A stretch of DNA of 60,000 bases from Adiantum capillus-veneris (GCA_014529385.2 CM043953.1:88530342-88590341), one strand, 5' to 3'; positions 32,096 to 44,500 are shown, counted from the first letter of the stretch. The notes: generated by a model not told the origin, from the sequence alone. Made by a program: numbers and translations.

Positions 32096-34380
32096 TGATA
32101 GCCATTTTTTCTGCTCTCAAATTATACCATAGTAAGCCACTTCACTCAACAAAATTTCCTTAATACTATGTCTATCTTCACTCTTATATTGTACATAGGA
32201 GTGTGTAAGGGGACTTCCTTAAAACCCTCAACTAGTTGAGACAAATAAATAAATAGAATAAAAAAGAAAAACATATTGTGGCCTTTTTGTGTGCAAATAT
32301 TTCATTGTATATAGGACCTAAATATAGGGATTGTTTATTATATAATTATTTTGATATTTTATTTAAATATTTATACCTAAGTGTGTGTTTTATTAGACCT
32401 ACATATGCCTTATTTCATCCTCTTGCACCATAAGTATATTTTTGTTGCCAATGTGTATATCTTCTAATCTCATACATACTTTTTCTTTTATACAAATCGT
32501 CCCCACATTTCCACCCTCACCCAAGTTGTGAGAAAAATAAATCGGTTTCTACTTCTTTAGTCACTTTTATTATATGATTTTCATTTACTTGCATACTTTT
32601 TCATCTTTCACCCAAATTAATATAAAAGAGGGATCATACCTTACGATTCTAATATTTTTTCCATATCCATAATTCTTCCATATATATATTTTTTTGTACT
32701 CATAATTCAAACACCATGTGCTCTTTAAGGTAAAGTCCATGAATAATCCATACACTAGTCTCACCACATATATACTTCTTTATTCACCAATGATTCTCCT
32801 CCATACATGTGTAAAGATAAATTGGATGCTTTGTATCATGATATGACTCATGGAGGGGCTCACTCTTGGATGCATTGTGCAAATTCAACAAAGGAGGGGG
32901 CCACTAGAAGACTTTTGCAAGAATAAAAAATAGGATTTTTGGTGAGATTTTTTGCATCTATCTAGCTCCACTCCAAATTTGAAGAAGCGACCAAAAAAAA
33001 AAAAATCCCACAAGCTAAATAATCACCTCAATTTTTTTCATAATTTTTGAAGCTACCATCGGTGATATATGAATTTTATGGTGGACCCCAATCTGCACAC
33101 TTTTTCTCACAAGTCACCCTAGTCTTCTCTTACCTCCTTTCACACTTCTATACACACACACCTTCATTCCTCTCCATCACCCACTAAAAAAACCTACAAC
33201 TTCCACGGTTTCTTTCACCCTCTTCACTACTAACCTCCCCTCTCATCTTTATTAGCTCTCATATGAACTCTACATGTATATACACCATATCTATGTCTCT
33301 CTCTATTACCTCTAAATCATAATTTCATCTTAACTCTTCTCTATGTACATAAAATTCAGCATATAGGCCATGCCTAACCTCTGTAAAATTGAAAAATCTC
33401 ACCACCAAATCATCCTTTTCATAATTGTTGATTGACATTAGCAATGAAGGTGTAAAGAATAGAAGAAGAAGAAGAAGAGGATTGGTATTCATTCTTGAAA
33501 ATCTACACAAGCTAAGTCCAAGCTTCTTCAAGGCTTTGCCATCTCAAGGATTCCCACTCCATTCATCATCTCATTGAACCATCAACTCAGTCTACCCATT
33601 GTAAATTGTATCACTAACTTTTTAGTGACTATACTAAAACTAACCACTAACCATCCAACTCATTCTACCCATTGTAAATTGTACCACTAACTTTTTAGTG
33701 ATTATACTAAAACTAACCACTAACCTTGTTGTAAAAAAATGCACCATCTACTATCCACTAAAGGAGGCACTCCCAAGTTATTCACTTAAATCTCTCTTCT
33801 TTAAACCTCAATAATTCTCTCTCCTTGAGCCCATATTCATGTGACTCAAAGGATAAGAGAGATCCACTCTCATTTAAAATTAAAATAAAAATCATAATCC
33901 TTGTTTCTTTTAATAAAATTGATTAGGCTTAATCCTAATTAGGGCTTTCAAAAACCTATGGTGATATGGTGAGAGGGCTTCCATAACCCTAAGACAATGG
34001 TATAATGGCAATAAGATCAAGCTTTGTGTTGTCTCTCTAATTTTTATAACCTTGGAAGCATCTAATCTTTTATGCCAGGATCTAATTGTTCAAGTTGATT
34101 TGTACTCTCTACCTTACTCTCTTCCAAATCCCTACGGTTGTGAAGGACTGTGTTTGGTGTGTGTTTGTGTGGAAATTTTCCATTCCTCTCTTTGCATGGT
34201 TGACTACATACTATTTGCTTCCTATTTTGCATCCATAACTAGGTGGTGCCCCTTTTTTTTGTTGGGTTTTTTGTTGTTGTCTTGTGTGCTTATAGTCGCA
34301 CCAACCTCAATTGAGCAACACGGAAACCTTGAGGAGTGTTTAGAGGTTGCTTCTCTTATTGCCTGCTCCAGACCGCCTCA
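32096..34380 (+). repeat. 5' LTR of the old Tat-like copy, promoter region deleted
   Basis: It starts TGATAGCC and ends CCGCCTCA like the young copy, but is about 440 bp shorter. The TATAAATA region and the following transcribed part are missing near 33950-33960, where the sequence jumps from CAAAAACCTAT to GGTGATATGG. It has no long CA or CT tract. Confidence 0.85.
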
Positions 34381-35003
34381 ATTTTGGTGCCGCCACTAAG
34401 GAGAGCTTGGCTTCTATTGTTGTTCATATTGCATGAATGCTTAGATTTTAACATAATCGAGTAGGTTTCATTAATCATGAAAACCTGTATGACCCATTTT
34501 TTTCCATTGCAAGGCAAAAGGTGCATATCATTGTTAGCACTAAATTACAATTTCAGTGGAGTAATTCGTAGAGTTTTGGGTCCTCTTAGGTTGGCCGAGA
34601 TAAATGCTTCAGTAAGTCCTTTTTTTTTGCCTTTCATTAGGTATGACCTTGGTTTGGACGTCTATATTTTATTTTAAGCATTAGATCATGCATAGACCAT
34701 GGATAATGGCCCAAGAATAGAGGTTTTTCCCTTCCATTTCACTCCACACATTATAATAAATGTTGCATTTAGTAGAAAGATCCATTTTCAGTAGAGTATG
34801 GTGTTCATGTTTGGTGCTCAAAGAGTAGGAGAAATTCTCGTGTCACCAAACCCTGTCATCCTGCCTCTTGTTGACTATCATAGATCATTTCATGTACATA
34901 TTTTTATTTTATTATAGAATAGATTGCAATTTAGAAAAAATTATAGTGTGAATCTTTTTAAGAAAGAAAAAAAGAAACGATTTATCACTTTGAAATTGTT
35001 TCA

Positions 35004-35818
35004 ATGGAGGCCCAACGCCAAATGTCAGGATATCCTCTCTTTTTTGGAGAGTCTTGCAAGGATGCCGAGTTATTTTTAGCAAATTTCAAAATGGCTTGCC
35101 GCATAAAAAGGGTGTTAGGAGATGAGGAATGCTTAGAGATGTTTGAAGTGGTCCTCAGGAAAGATGCTAGAACTTGGTTTGACTCTCTATGTTAGGAATT
35201 TAAGAGAAACTATAAGGAAGTTGTTGATCATTTCAAGCGATACTTCTTTGACCCCCAAAACACTCAAAAGCTATGGCAAGACATCGATTCTCACAAACAA
35301 AAAGACTTAGATGACTACTGCATGTACAAACAAGAGTTCTAACGTCTTTGGGATGTATGGATGAGAAATGTTGCTAACCTTGGCGATGGTGCAAAGTTCC
35401 TAAAGAAGAAAAGGTTTATAGCCAGTCTCTTTTTCACACTCAAGAAAAATTGAGGTGGGTGCACCTGATACCTTTGATGCGGTTGAAACTAAGGCTATTG
35501 AGAAGTATATAAAACTCAAGTGCCTAAGATGAGAGGTTCCAAAAGAGGGTCCTAGATCCAAGGGGAAGTTGCAAGCATCAACATCTAGAGAGATTCTTGA
35601 GGTAACAACTGAGGTAATTGAGAAGCTAAATGAGTCCTTGAGCAACTTATCAATTCACCTTGCACATACTGTAGGTCCCAAGGGACAAACAAAGAAAGCC
35701 GAAGAGCGAGAGCCACAACCTAGGTGAATTTTGCAATGTTGGAGTTGCAGAGAGTCTGGACATGCAATGTATAATTTTCCTTGGTCCCGTGGGGAGCCAG
35801 GGAAACCTAACTTGAATT
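35004..35818 (+). pseudogene. Old Tat-like copy, gag fragment
   Basis: It starts MEAQRQMSGYPLFFGES, aligned with the Met at 3742, which supports that start. Stops at 35193 and 35341 and small indels break it. The knuckle reads CWSCRESGHAMYN with the last Cys changed to Phe. Confidence 0.85.
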
Positions 35819-36044
35819 TGTTACCATATACATGTGGTAGTGATGTGTGTGAACACACTATGACCGCCGGGGAATTTTTTTCCTCTTTAGGAGGTTTTTT
35901 CCCCCGTGCATTGTATATACGCCATCACTCTAGGGCTATCTATCTTTCCATTGCACACTAAGTAACACACTCTCTATTGCGTGCCTTGAGCTTCCTTCGT
36001 CTTCTCCAAGCTGCGTGTGTTTCTTTGCAACCCTAATTCCAACA
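35819..36044 (+). repeat. 5' LTR of the copia element
   Basis: It starts TGTTACC and ends TTCCAACA. It contains GTGTGTGAACACAC, a short palindrome, and TGTATATACGCC as a possible promoter core. Confidence 0.95.
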
Positions 36045-36046
36045 AT

Positions 36047-36058
36047 TGGTATCAGAGC
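36047..36058 (+). other. Primer binding site (tRNA-iMet type)
   Basis: TGGTATCAGAGC, two bases after the LTR, is the standard plant copia primer site. Confidence 0.9.
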
Positions 36059-36370
36059 AGGTCACGTCCTCCCGGGCTTAGTCGCTAGTTGCTCCAGCAC
36101 ACGCCTGCTCACTTTCTCCGATTTCAGTGAGCTTTGGCAAGCGTTCGCAGGTCGACAAAATTTTTGATTTGGGCTCATTTCGGCCTCCGTTTCCACTACA
36201 GACAGTACTGCACATGCTATTTCGTCATTTTGTGCAAAATTTATGTCAGTGCAATTTTCTGCATAACAGGTGCCTTATAGTCTTCTACGGTTTGTGCTAT
36301 ATAGCATAGGTTGTTCCCACTCCGTTTCTCCTATTTTCGGGTAGTTTTCACATCAGGTGCAACATTTACC

Positions 36371-39300
36371 ATGGCTGACAACAACAACACAGATGTGTTC
36401 AAGATGTTTGCTGCTGAGGATAGGTTGGATGGGGACAACTACCCTATTTGGGCTTATATGATGCAACCTGTTCTTGTGTCAAAGGGTGTCTGGAACATTG
36501 TGCAGGGCATTGATGTACGTCTTGGTTCTGAGGATGTAGGCGATGTTGAGGATGTTGCAGGTCTTGCTGCAAGGATTGCAGGTGTTAGAGTTGTTTTGCC
36601 TACGGCAGAACAATCTCATTGGGATGTTAAGGATGCGCAAGCTCATGCACTGATTGCGTTGTCTGTGAAGCGCACCATTGTTCCTCACGTCCGTTCAGCA
36701 AAATCTGCAAAACAGGGTTGGGATATTCTAGCAGGTCTTTATGCAAGCCGCAATGAGGCTAAAATTGCTTTGCTGCGTAAAGAGCTGGAGTGGAAGATTA
36801 TGCATGAGGAAGATGATATGGACACTTTCCTTGCTAGTGTCAAGGATATCAATGAGCAACTTATTTCTGCAGGTGAAGTCATTTCAAACAGTTCCCTTGT
36901 GCAGACTATTCTTGATGCCTTACCAGATTCCTACCAGACTTTTGCTAGTACTTGGTGACTTATGACCCAAGGAAATCCTGAAGTTGTCAAGTTTGATGCA
37001 TTATGCACATTGCTGTTGCAAGAGTCACTTTCCAGAAAAAACAGGACTAGGCAATGTATAGTTGAGCAGGCTTTTATTGCTTCTCAAAGAAAGGGTGGTA
37101 ACAATAATGCAGCCACTTCTTATGGTTTTGCTGCGAGTGGCAAAAATTCTGTTCCTAATGCTTCTGCTGGCAGCACTTCGTCTGGCAATTCTGGTGATAA
37201 GGGAAAAAAGAAGATGCGTTGCCATTATTGTAAAGCCAATGATCACTTGATCAAGTCGTGTCCTAAGTTGAAGGCCAAAGAGGCTAAGCAGAAAGAGGGT
37301 GGTTCCACTGCAAATGCTGGTTCCACTACAAATGTAGCCATTGTTGAGTCTTCTGTGAAAGGAGACTGTAATGCTGATGTTGATGCAAAATGGCCTTTTA
37401 GCGCAGAGTTCACTTACAATCGTGCTGTCCATGATGCATGCTTGTTAGTTGCTGCATATTCACACGTGTGGTATTTTGACAGTGGTGCTACAAAGCACAT
37501 TACCTCACATCGTGAATTGTTTACCTCTCTCAAGTCAGTCCCTCATGGGAATTCAGTCACTTGTGCCAAAAACGCCTCTTATCCAGTTCAAGGAGTTGGA
37601 AAGATTGTGCTCACTGCTACTAATGGCAGTTCCTTCACACTTGTTGATGCACTTTATGTACCTGGGATCAAGAAGAATCTCTTGTCTGTATCCGCACTTG
37701 CTAGACTTGGACTTGTAGTCAAATTTTTGGATGATAGATGTACAGTTCATGATCTCAGTTTTGGTGATAAAATTGTTGCATCTGGCCTTTTGTGCCATGT
37801 GCTGTATAAGCTCACTTTGTATGACAAGTGTGGAAAAAAATTTTCAAATGCTATTGCAGATTCAAGGGCTATTTCAGATGCAAAACTTTGGCATGCACGT
37901 TTTGGTCATCTGAATTTTGCCAGTTTGCTTCGTTTGCAGAAATCTGATATGGTTGCTTCTTTGCCGCTTCTTGAAGCACCTGTCAAACATGTTTGTGAAG
38001 GCTGTATTTTGGGTAAGATGCAGCGTTCTAAATTTCCAAAGGATGGTTCAGTTTGGGCGACATGCAGGTTGCAGCTTGTGCATAGTGATGTTTGTGGGCC
38101 CATGCAAACTCCGTCCTTATTACTTGTACTTCGTGACTTTCGTTGATGATTACTCCAGGCATGCATGGGTATTTCCTCTTAAAGAGAAGTCCGAAGTGTT
38201 TATGTGCTTGAAACAATTTCTGGCTATGGCTGAAAATGTCCCAAAATGTACTATGGGCACCCTCCGTTCCGATCGAGGGGGAGAGTATATGTCTCATGAA
38301 TTTAATGCATTTCTGGCTAGTCGTGGGATAAAACACCAATGTAGAGTGCATTATACACCTCAGCAAAATGGTGTTGTTGAGAGGAAAAACAGGTCACTGA
38401 CGGAAATGGCACGATGTATGGTCAAAAGTCAAGCTTTGCCGCATTCTTTTTGGCTTGAGGCCATTATGTGTGCCACTTATGTACTTAACAGGTGTCCTAC
38501 AAAAGCTTTGCAGTCTATTACTCCATATGAAGCATGGCATGATAGAAAGCCTTCTATTGAGCACCTGCATGTTTTTGGTTGTTTGGCATATGTTTTGGTG
38601 CCACAAGTGCAGCGCAGAAAATTGGATGATAAGGCTGTCAAATGTATTTTTGTTGGTTATAGTGCTGAAAGCAAAGGTTAAAGGTCATATCATCCACAAA
38701 AAAAACGTATTCTGGTTTTACGGGATGTAGTGTTTGTGGAAGATTCTGCTCAGCCCTTGCTGTCATGTACTAGAGACAGTAATGTAAGCTCACAGGACAT
38801 TTATGACACTTTGTTGCCTCTTTTCAGTGGTGGAAATATGAATGTAAGTTCCAATGAGGCAAATGTACAACCTATGGGGGTTTCTGAAAATGTTCTAGAT
38901 CAGCCTATTACTGATGCAGATGTACATGATGTACTTGATGAGGAAAGGGCTGAAAATGAGCAGGCTAGAGGTATGCCAAAATGGCAGGTGCACACTTTGC
39001 GTGACAGTAAATTGGATGCACCTTTGTCTAGTCGTACTCGTTCAGGCTCTCGCCATGCATCTTATGCATCAGATTGTTATGCTTTGGCTGTGTCTAGCTT
39101 ACATGATGTCGAGGAGCCTCTGTCTTTTGATGAAGCACAAAATTCAAAAAACTGGATGGCTGCCATGCAATCAGAATATGATGCACTTATAGAAAATGAC
39201 ATATGGACTTTATGTGATTTGCCTCCTCGCAAAAAGACCATTGGTACGAAGTGGGTTTACAAGTTGAAACGCAAGCCGGATGGTGAGATCGATCGCCATA

Positions 39301-40652
39301 AGGCTCGACTTGTTGCAAAGGGTTATGCACAACAAAAAGGCATAGATTATGAAGAGACTTTTGCTCCCACTTGTCGTATGACTACTGTGCGTTTTCTATG
39401 TGCATTGGCAGCTCATTTTGGTTGGGATGTACATCAATCAGACATTGTTACTGCTTTCTTGAATGGTGACATATTTGAGGAAGTTTATGTAACGCAGCCT
39501 CGCGGTTTTGTCATAAAAGGACAAGAGGACAAAGTGTGAAAATGTAACAAGGCTTTGTATGGGTTGAAGCAATCTCCTCGTGCTTGGTATGAGAAAGCTG
39601 ACACTCATTTGGTCAAACAAGGCTTTCGTAACAATCCAACAGAAAGCACATTGTATGTAAAGCGTGAGGGTGATGTACTTCTCATTGTGGTTCTTTATGT
39701 TGATGATTTGCTGATCACTGGACCAAATGAGAAACATATTGCTGAATTTAAGACTGATTTGAATGCTACTTTCAAGATGAAAGATTTGGGGTTGTTCCAT
39801 CATTATTTGGATATACAGTTTAAGCAGTGTGATGGTGGTATTGCCTTGTGTCAGAAAAGTTACATAGAGACATTGCTATGTAAGTTTGGACTTGAGGATT
39901 GCAAACCTATTGCCACTCCCATGGAAACATGTTTGAAGTTGAGTCTACATGATGCTGGTGATCCTGCTGATGTCACTCTTTATCAAACTGTTGTTGGCTG
40001 CCTCATTTATGTATGCAACACGAGGCCGGATATTCATTTTGCAGTCTCTCAGGTCAGCAGATTTATGCATAGCCCAGGGTCTAAGCATTGGCAGGTTGTC
40101 AAGAGGATTTTCCACTACCTTAATGGAACTTTACATATTGGCTTGTTTTATCCCAAGGGGGGATCATTGCCGCCAGACTTACATGCTTTTTCGGACTCAG
40201 ATTAGGCTGGTTGTTTTGACACGCGAGTGTCCACAAGTGGTTTTTGTTTCATGCTTGGCAGTTCATGTATATCATGGTTGAGCAAGAAGCAACATACTGT
40301 GGCCACTTCGAGTTGTGAGGCTGAGTACAGGGCAGTCTTCACAGCTACGGTTGAGTGTGTATGGCTCAGGCGCCTTATGGCTGATTTGGGTGTTGGACAG
40401 GACACTGCCAACACTATCTACACTGACAGTTAGAGCGCATTGACAGTTGCGAGGAACCCAGTTTTTCATGCTCGCACAAAGCACATTGAGGTGCATTACC
40501 ACTATGTCAGGGAGAGGCTCTCAGCAGGAGAGATCAACTTGGCTTATGTGCCAACACAGGACAACCTTGCAGATCTTTTCACAAATTCATTGTCTCGTGA
40601 GAAGTTTGAAGCTTTTCGCAAAGCTTTGGGCTTACTCCCCTTTGTGGACTGA
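36371..40652 (+). pseudogene. Ty1/copia gag-pol with five stops and one frameshift
   Basis: From the ATG at 36371 (MADNNNTDVFKMFAAED) gag runs to a TGA at 36956 where copy 2 has an Arg codon. It resumes with a CCHC knuckle (CHYCKANDHLIKSC), a protease with VWYFDSGATKHITSH (about 37466), and the integrase HHCC region (LWHARFGHLNF, CEGCILGKMQ). A frameshift follows at about 38115-38125. Integrase then has FVDDYSRHAWV, SDRGGEY and NGVVERKNR. A TAA is at 38679. Reverse transcriptase (KWVYKLKRKPDGEIDRHKARLV) has a TGA at 39537, then LYVDDLLITG. RNase H (SSCEAEYRAV) is hit by TAG at 40203 and 40431. About 1400 codons in all. Cannot be functional as read. Confidence 0.92.
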
Positions 40653-40716
40653 TCCTGTCCTCAGGGCATGGCACTTGCCTTTACTCATGTGCCAACTCTT
40701 GTTCACCGCATCACTC

Positions 40717-40728
40717 CAGGGGGGAATT
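40717..40728 (+). other. Polypurine tract of the copia element
   Basis: CAGGGGGGAATT directly before the TG of the 3' LTR. No stem-loop is visible upstream, unlike the Ty3 elements here. Confidence 0.75.
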
Positions 40729-40955
40729 TGTTACCATATACATGTGGTAGTGATGTGTGTGAACACACTAGGACCGCCGGGGCATTTTTTCCCTCTTTAG
40801 GAGGTTTTTTCCCCTGTGCATTGTATATACGCCCATCACTCTAGGGCTATCTATCTTTCCATTTCACACTAAGTAAAACACTCTCTATTTTGTGCCTTGA
40901 GCTTCCTTCGTCTTCTCCAAGCTGTGTGTGTTTCTCTGCAACCCTAATTCCAATA
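40729..40955 (+). repeat. 3' LTR of the copia element
   Basis: Nearly the same as 35819-36044; its terminal CA has become TA. Confidence 0.95.
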
Positions 40956-42232
40956 GAATTATCCAGTGATGAATGTAGGTGAAGGAACTAGTCAACAGTT
41001 AATGCTTTTGCAAAGACAAATGGGGCAAGACCACCTCCACGAGGAGTGGAAGGAGTTCCACCTTTTCCAGATCCAAATGTGCATGTAGTAAAGGTGACAA
41101 ATTCAAATGAGATTGATATAGAAGAAAATGGCATTAAGCATGGTTGTGGAAAAGGTAAGAAGAAAGAAGGAGCCACGTCACAAAGTGACCATGGATGAGA
41201 AAAGAAGGCGAAGGAAACCAAGGAAGCAAAGAGGACTCCACTTCGTATCAACCTCCAAGACTTCCCTCTTGGACATGGTATGGCTACATACAACCTGTTG
41301 GAAGACATGAGAGATAAGGGCCTTAATATCTCATGGCCTCAATTGCTTGCATTATGTCCACAAGTTAGGATGGATTTAATGAAGGCAGTTAGCACTAGGA
41401 GAAAGGTAAAAGAGAGTGTACCTCTTGTAAAAATTGCACAAGCTAAAATGAATAAGAATATTACACATGTGCTATATTGTTACATCAAAGGAAGGTTGGT
41501 TAGGAAGGGTCTAGTGGTGGGGGGTGCACAAATTTACATCATGACAAAGGACTCATGCAAAGACTAGGCATGCACATTCAGTGGATTTTTATGTTATGTC
41601 CACCAAGGGAAGTGGCTCTCCATTTATCCTAAGAAGACCATGACTAATGAAAATGCAAGCTTTGTAGGATTGGAAAAGTGGAAAGTTGATTTGAAAAAAT
41701 GACAATCATAAGAAGGTTGTCTTTGACATGAAGGAGCAATGCCAAGAGAATCTCCATGAGGAATCACAAAGTGAGATAGAGGTTGATAGCACTTCAAAAG
41801 AAGAAGGTAGCGGTAGAACTAAGAAAGAGGACTCTTCCATCGAAGTCATGGGGATAAAGGTTTAAGCCAAGCAACCAAGAGACCTCTTGCCCAAGCTTGG
41901 AGGAGGTAGGTCTTCAAGAGAACCACGGTTTGCAACACGAAGGGATCTTAGAAGGTATGCTATTGACCACACTTACAAAGGAAGAAAGAGAGAAGTTCAA
42001 ATGTGTGCTAATGAAGTATCCTATGCTTTTTTGCTAAAGACTACACTGACGTGCGTGGAGTAGATACTACTCAACACAAGATCAAGGAGTAGGCTAGAAG
42101 TCATCAACGAGTAGGCTCTACTCAAGGAGGTCAAAAAGCTTCTAGTAGTAGGTTTCATTTATCCAGTGTAGAATTCAGAGTGGGTCTCTCCCGTCGTAGT
42201 CATTCCCAAGAAGAATGGTAAGTGGAGGGTGT
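40956..42232 (+). pseudogene. Old Tat-like copy, protease and start of reverse transcriptase
   Basis: It resumes with GAATTATCCAGTGATGAATG, the continuation of the gag broken at 35818. It covers the Lys/Arg-rich spacer, the conserved segment ATYNLLEDMRDKGLNISWPQ, the protease with GGAQ (its catalytic Asp codon is altered to Val-Val-Gly-Gly) and the start of reverse transcriptase. Numerous stops and deletions. Confidence 0.85.
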
Positions 42233-42500
42233 GTTGGACCATAGGAGACGCATAAACCAGTCCTCTACTTCTTGATTACTGGTTGATGGCCTGAGGTTAT
42301 TGCTGATACCTTGGAAGGTAGCCTCATTTGGGAGTGTCTCTATATACTTTTTTGCCTTGTCAAAGCAGAGTTTGAGGCACTCTAGTGTGTCACTGGAGGT
42401 TTACATTGCCTTGTCATCACTGCTGTCATCAGATACAAATCCACTCCTCTCCTCTTGAAATTTGGAGATCGTGGCAAATGCAAAGTCCTCCCTTAAAGAA

Positions 42501-42592
42501 AATATACTTTGAATGTCATAAAGGAAAATGTACAATCTCTCACCAAAATATACTTTGAATGTCATCAAGGAAAATGTACAATCTCTCACCAA
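42501..42592. repeat. 46 bp tandem duplication
   Basis: AATATACTTTGAATGTCAT(A/C)AAGG... is repeated twice with period 46 inside the acidic ORF. Confidence 0.85.
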
Positions 42593-42724
42593 ATTTGAAC
42601 TCTGGTAGTACAGGTAGCATCAATGTGGCTTGCTTATCATTGGAGCCAGACACATCTAAAGGTAGTTTGATTTTAGATGTTTTAACTGAGAGGATTTTGT
42701 TTTGTTCCACCTCTGTAGCCTCTA

Positions 42725-42920
42725 CCTCAAGATTAATATCCTACTCAATCTCGGGTACCTCATTGGACTCCATGTCCTCCTTATCTTGTTCATGGGGTGG
42801 TAGATCCTCTTCCTCCATTACCCCTCAAGATCAATATCCCACTCAATCTCAGGTACCTCATTAGACTCCATGTCCTCCTCCTCTTGTTCATTGGGTGGTA
42901 GATCCTCCTCCTCCATTACC
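42725..42920. repeat. 98 bp tandem duplication
   Basis: Two copies beginning CCTCAAGAT(T/C)AATATCC, with several differences, encode the acidic Glu/Asp run on the minus strand. The divergence shows that the duplication is older than the 46 bp one. Confidence 0.85.
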
Positions 42921-43581
42921 TCTGAAGGATCCTTCAAGAGACTAGCAAATAGAGAATTTAAGACTAGAAGGAACCCAAAGGATTCTTTGATTATCTTGCA
43001 ATCTCGTTCATGCATAGGACACCATGAGTGTGTATAAATGATAGGCAGCTGATGGTACTTCTTGTATGACTGTTTGTGGAATCGCAATCTTTTAAGTGCA
43101 CCATCACCATGTCAGGAAGAACCACCCTGTCCCTTTGGACCTCAAGCTCAAATCTACCTCTTTCAGACTTGAGGAAATCATTATGCTCAGCTATAAGGTC
43201 ATCAAGAATGAATGGGGCATGAAAGATAGAAAAGACCTTCATTTCAACTGCTTCTGCAGATAATGCAAAATCAAACAGTCTTTCATCCACAATTGTAGGA
43301 TCTTCAACACCATCTACCCATTCCTCCTTACATTTTGTAGCTGGCTCACAGGCAGAAGAAAGATCAATGTCTCTCTTTTTAGTGTTAGTCACTTGAAGCT
43401 TTAGGATTACATGCACTTCTTCATGTTTTGATGCTTCTGAGTCATTGGGGGGTTCCTCAGTCCCCATAACATCCTCTCCAAGAGATATATCTTTGGGCTC
43501 CGCAAAGTCCACATCTCTCTTTAAGGAGCCTCTCAGCAATTGAGGTGGTCTCCCTTCTGCTTCGAATTGATGAAAGGCCAT

Positions 43582-43775
43582 TTGTGGATTAATCCTCTAC
43601 CTCTTCATTCTGAGAGATTTTAATCCTAAGAAAAACATAATACATGCGCTAATAGATAATTATTGGGATTAAGAGGTTCAACAACATACCATAGACACAC
43701 CAACATTTGACTTTTTAAGTCGATATTATAACAATTTTCTCAAAAATTTGCAAGGTGTTGGTCTCTTGTTTGGCT

Positions 43776-43777
<2 letters not shown>
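43582..43777. other. No gene seen
   Basis: AT-rich sequence between the acidic ORF and the CT microsatellite; nothing recognised. Confidence 0.4.

Positions 43778-43834
<57 letters not shown>
43778..43834 (+). repeat. (CT)n microsatellite
   Basis: About 57 bp of pure CT repeat. Confidence 0.95.
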
Positions 43835-43838
<4 letters not shown>

Positions 43839-43984
43839 ATTAGTCTCATAGGTCCTATTGGCATTTTAAAAAGGTTAATAGAGAATCTCTTTTTATTTGA
43901 ATGCCTACCCCTCTCTCTGTCTCTCTCCCTCTTTTGCTAGCCCTTATTATGCTCTATGATGCGCGAAGGACAAGAACAAAATAT

Positions 43985-44164
43985 TCTCTCTCTCTCTCTC
44001 TCTATGTGTGTGTGTGTGTGTGTGCATGTCTCTCTTTTTGTCCCTCTCTCTATGTGTACGAATCTCTTTCTCTCTCTCTCTCTCTATGTGTACGAATCTC
44101 TTTCTCTCTCTCTCTCTATGTGTGTGTGTGCATGTCTCTCGTTTTGTCCCTCTCTCTATGTGTA

Positions 44165-44202
<38 letters not shown>

Positions 44203-44204
44203 TC
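43985..44204 (+). repeat. Compound CT/GT minisatellite
   Basis: CT runs alternate with blocks such as TATGTGTACGAATCTCTTT and TATGTGTGTGTG...CATGTCTCTC, giving a higher-order repeat. The open frames through it are low-complexity artefacts. Confidence 0.85.
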
Positions 44205-44496
44205 AACCACACTACATCTGTCTCGGTCTCTCGCTCTCTTTCAATCTCTCTCTCTTCCTCGTTCTTCCCCTCCTTATCATTCTCTTTCTCTATCTCTCTC
44301 CCTCTCTCTCATAATCTAGGCATTCATATTACCATTGCTTCCATGTACACATGTAATTGAACCACTAGATTCCTTATACGTGTCAAAATTCTAATTGTAA
44401 TTAGTGGGCATTTAATGCATTGTACAATTTCAATAGCAAGGTCATTTTCACACTTTATGAGTTGTACCACATTCATTGGCGTGCTTAGTGTAGTAG

Positions 44497-44500
<4 letters not shown>

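Larger units (their letters stand above)
35819..40955 (+). mobile_element. Ty1/copia element with both LTRs and a perfect target duplication
   Basis: Short LTRs (226 and 227 bp) flank an iMet-type primer site and a gag-pol region in copia order: gag, protease, integrase, reverse transcriptase, RNase H. The 5 bp duplication GAATT (35814-35818 and 40956-40960) is exact. It is inserted in the gag of the old Tat-like copy, right after codons equivalent to LNY at about 4555 of the young copy. Confidence 0.97.
32096..42232 (+). mobile_element. Old Tat-like element copy, truncated in reverse transcriptase and split by a copia element
   Basis: It is related to 407-11801 throughout, but heavily diverged. 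The LTR (32096-34380), primer site, leader and gag up to the zinc knuckle are left of the copia element; the spacer, protease and start of reverse transcriptase are right of it. It stops at GTGGAGGGTGTG, equivalent to about 5985 of the young copy. The 3' half and 3' LTR are missing. Confidence 0.9.
42235..43581 (-). pseudogene. Unrecognised acidic protein, broken by two tandem duplications
   Basis: On the minus strand the ATG at 43579-43581 opens MAFHQFEAEGRPPQLLRG, and coding-like sequence continues through frame shifts to about 42235 (KKYIETLPNEATFQGISNN, then EVEDWFMRLLW). Features are a charged N-terminal half, a middle part with FSIFHAPFILDDLIAEHND and a run EEEDLPPNEQEEEDMESNE. Tandem duplications of 98 bp (42725-42920) and 46 bp (42501-42592) both shift the frame, and a frame change also occurs near 43080. 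I do not recognise it. Lacking introns and lying among retroelements, it may be the ORF of another non-autonomous LTR element like the coiled-coil one, or a decayed gene. Confidence 0.4.

Noticed and set aside
43901-44360. Overlapping Ser-Leu-rich open frames on both strands
   Set aside because: Translations of the CT/GT minisatellite, with no coding signature.
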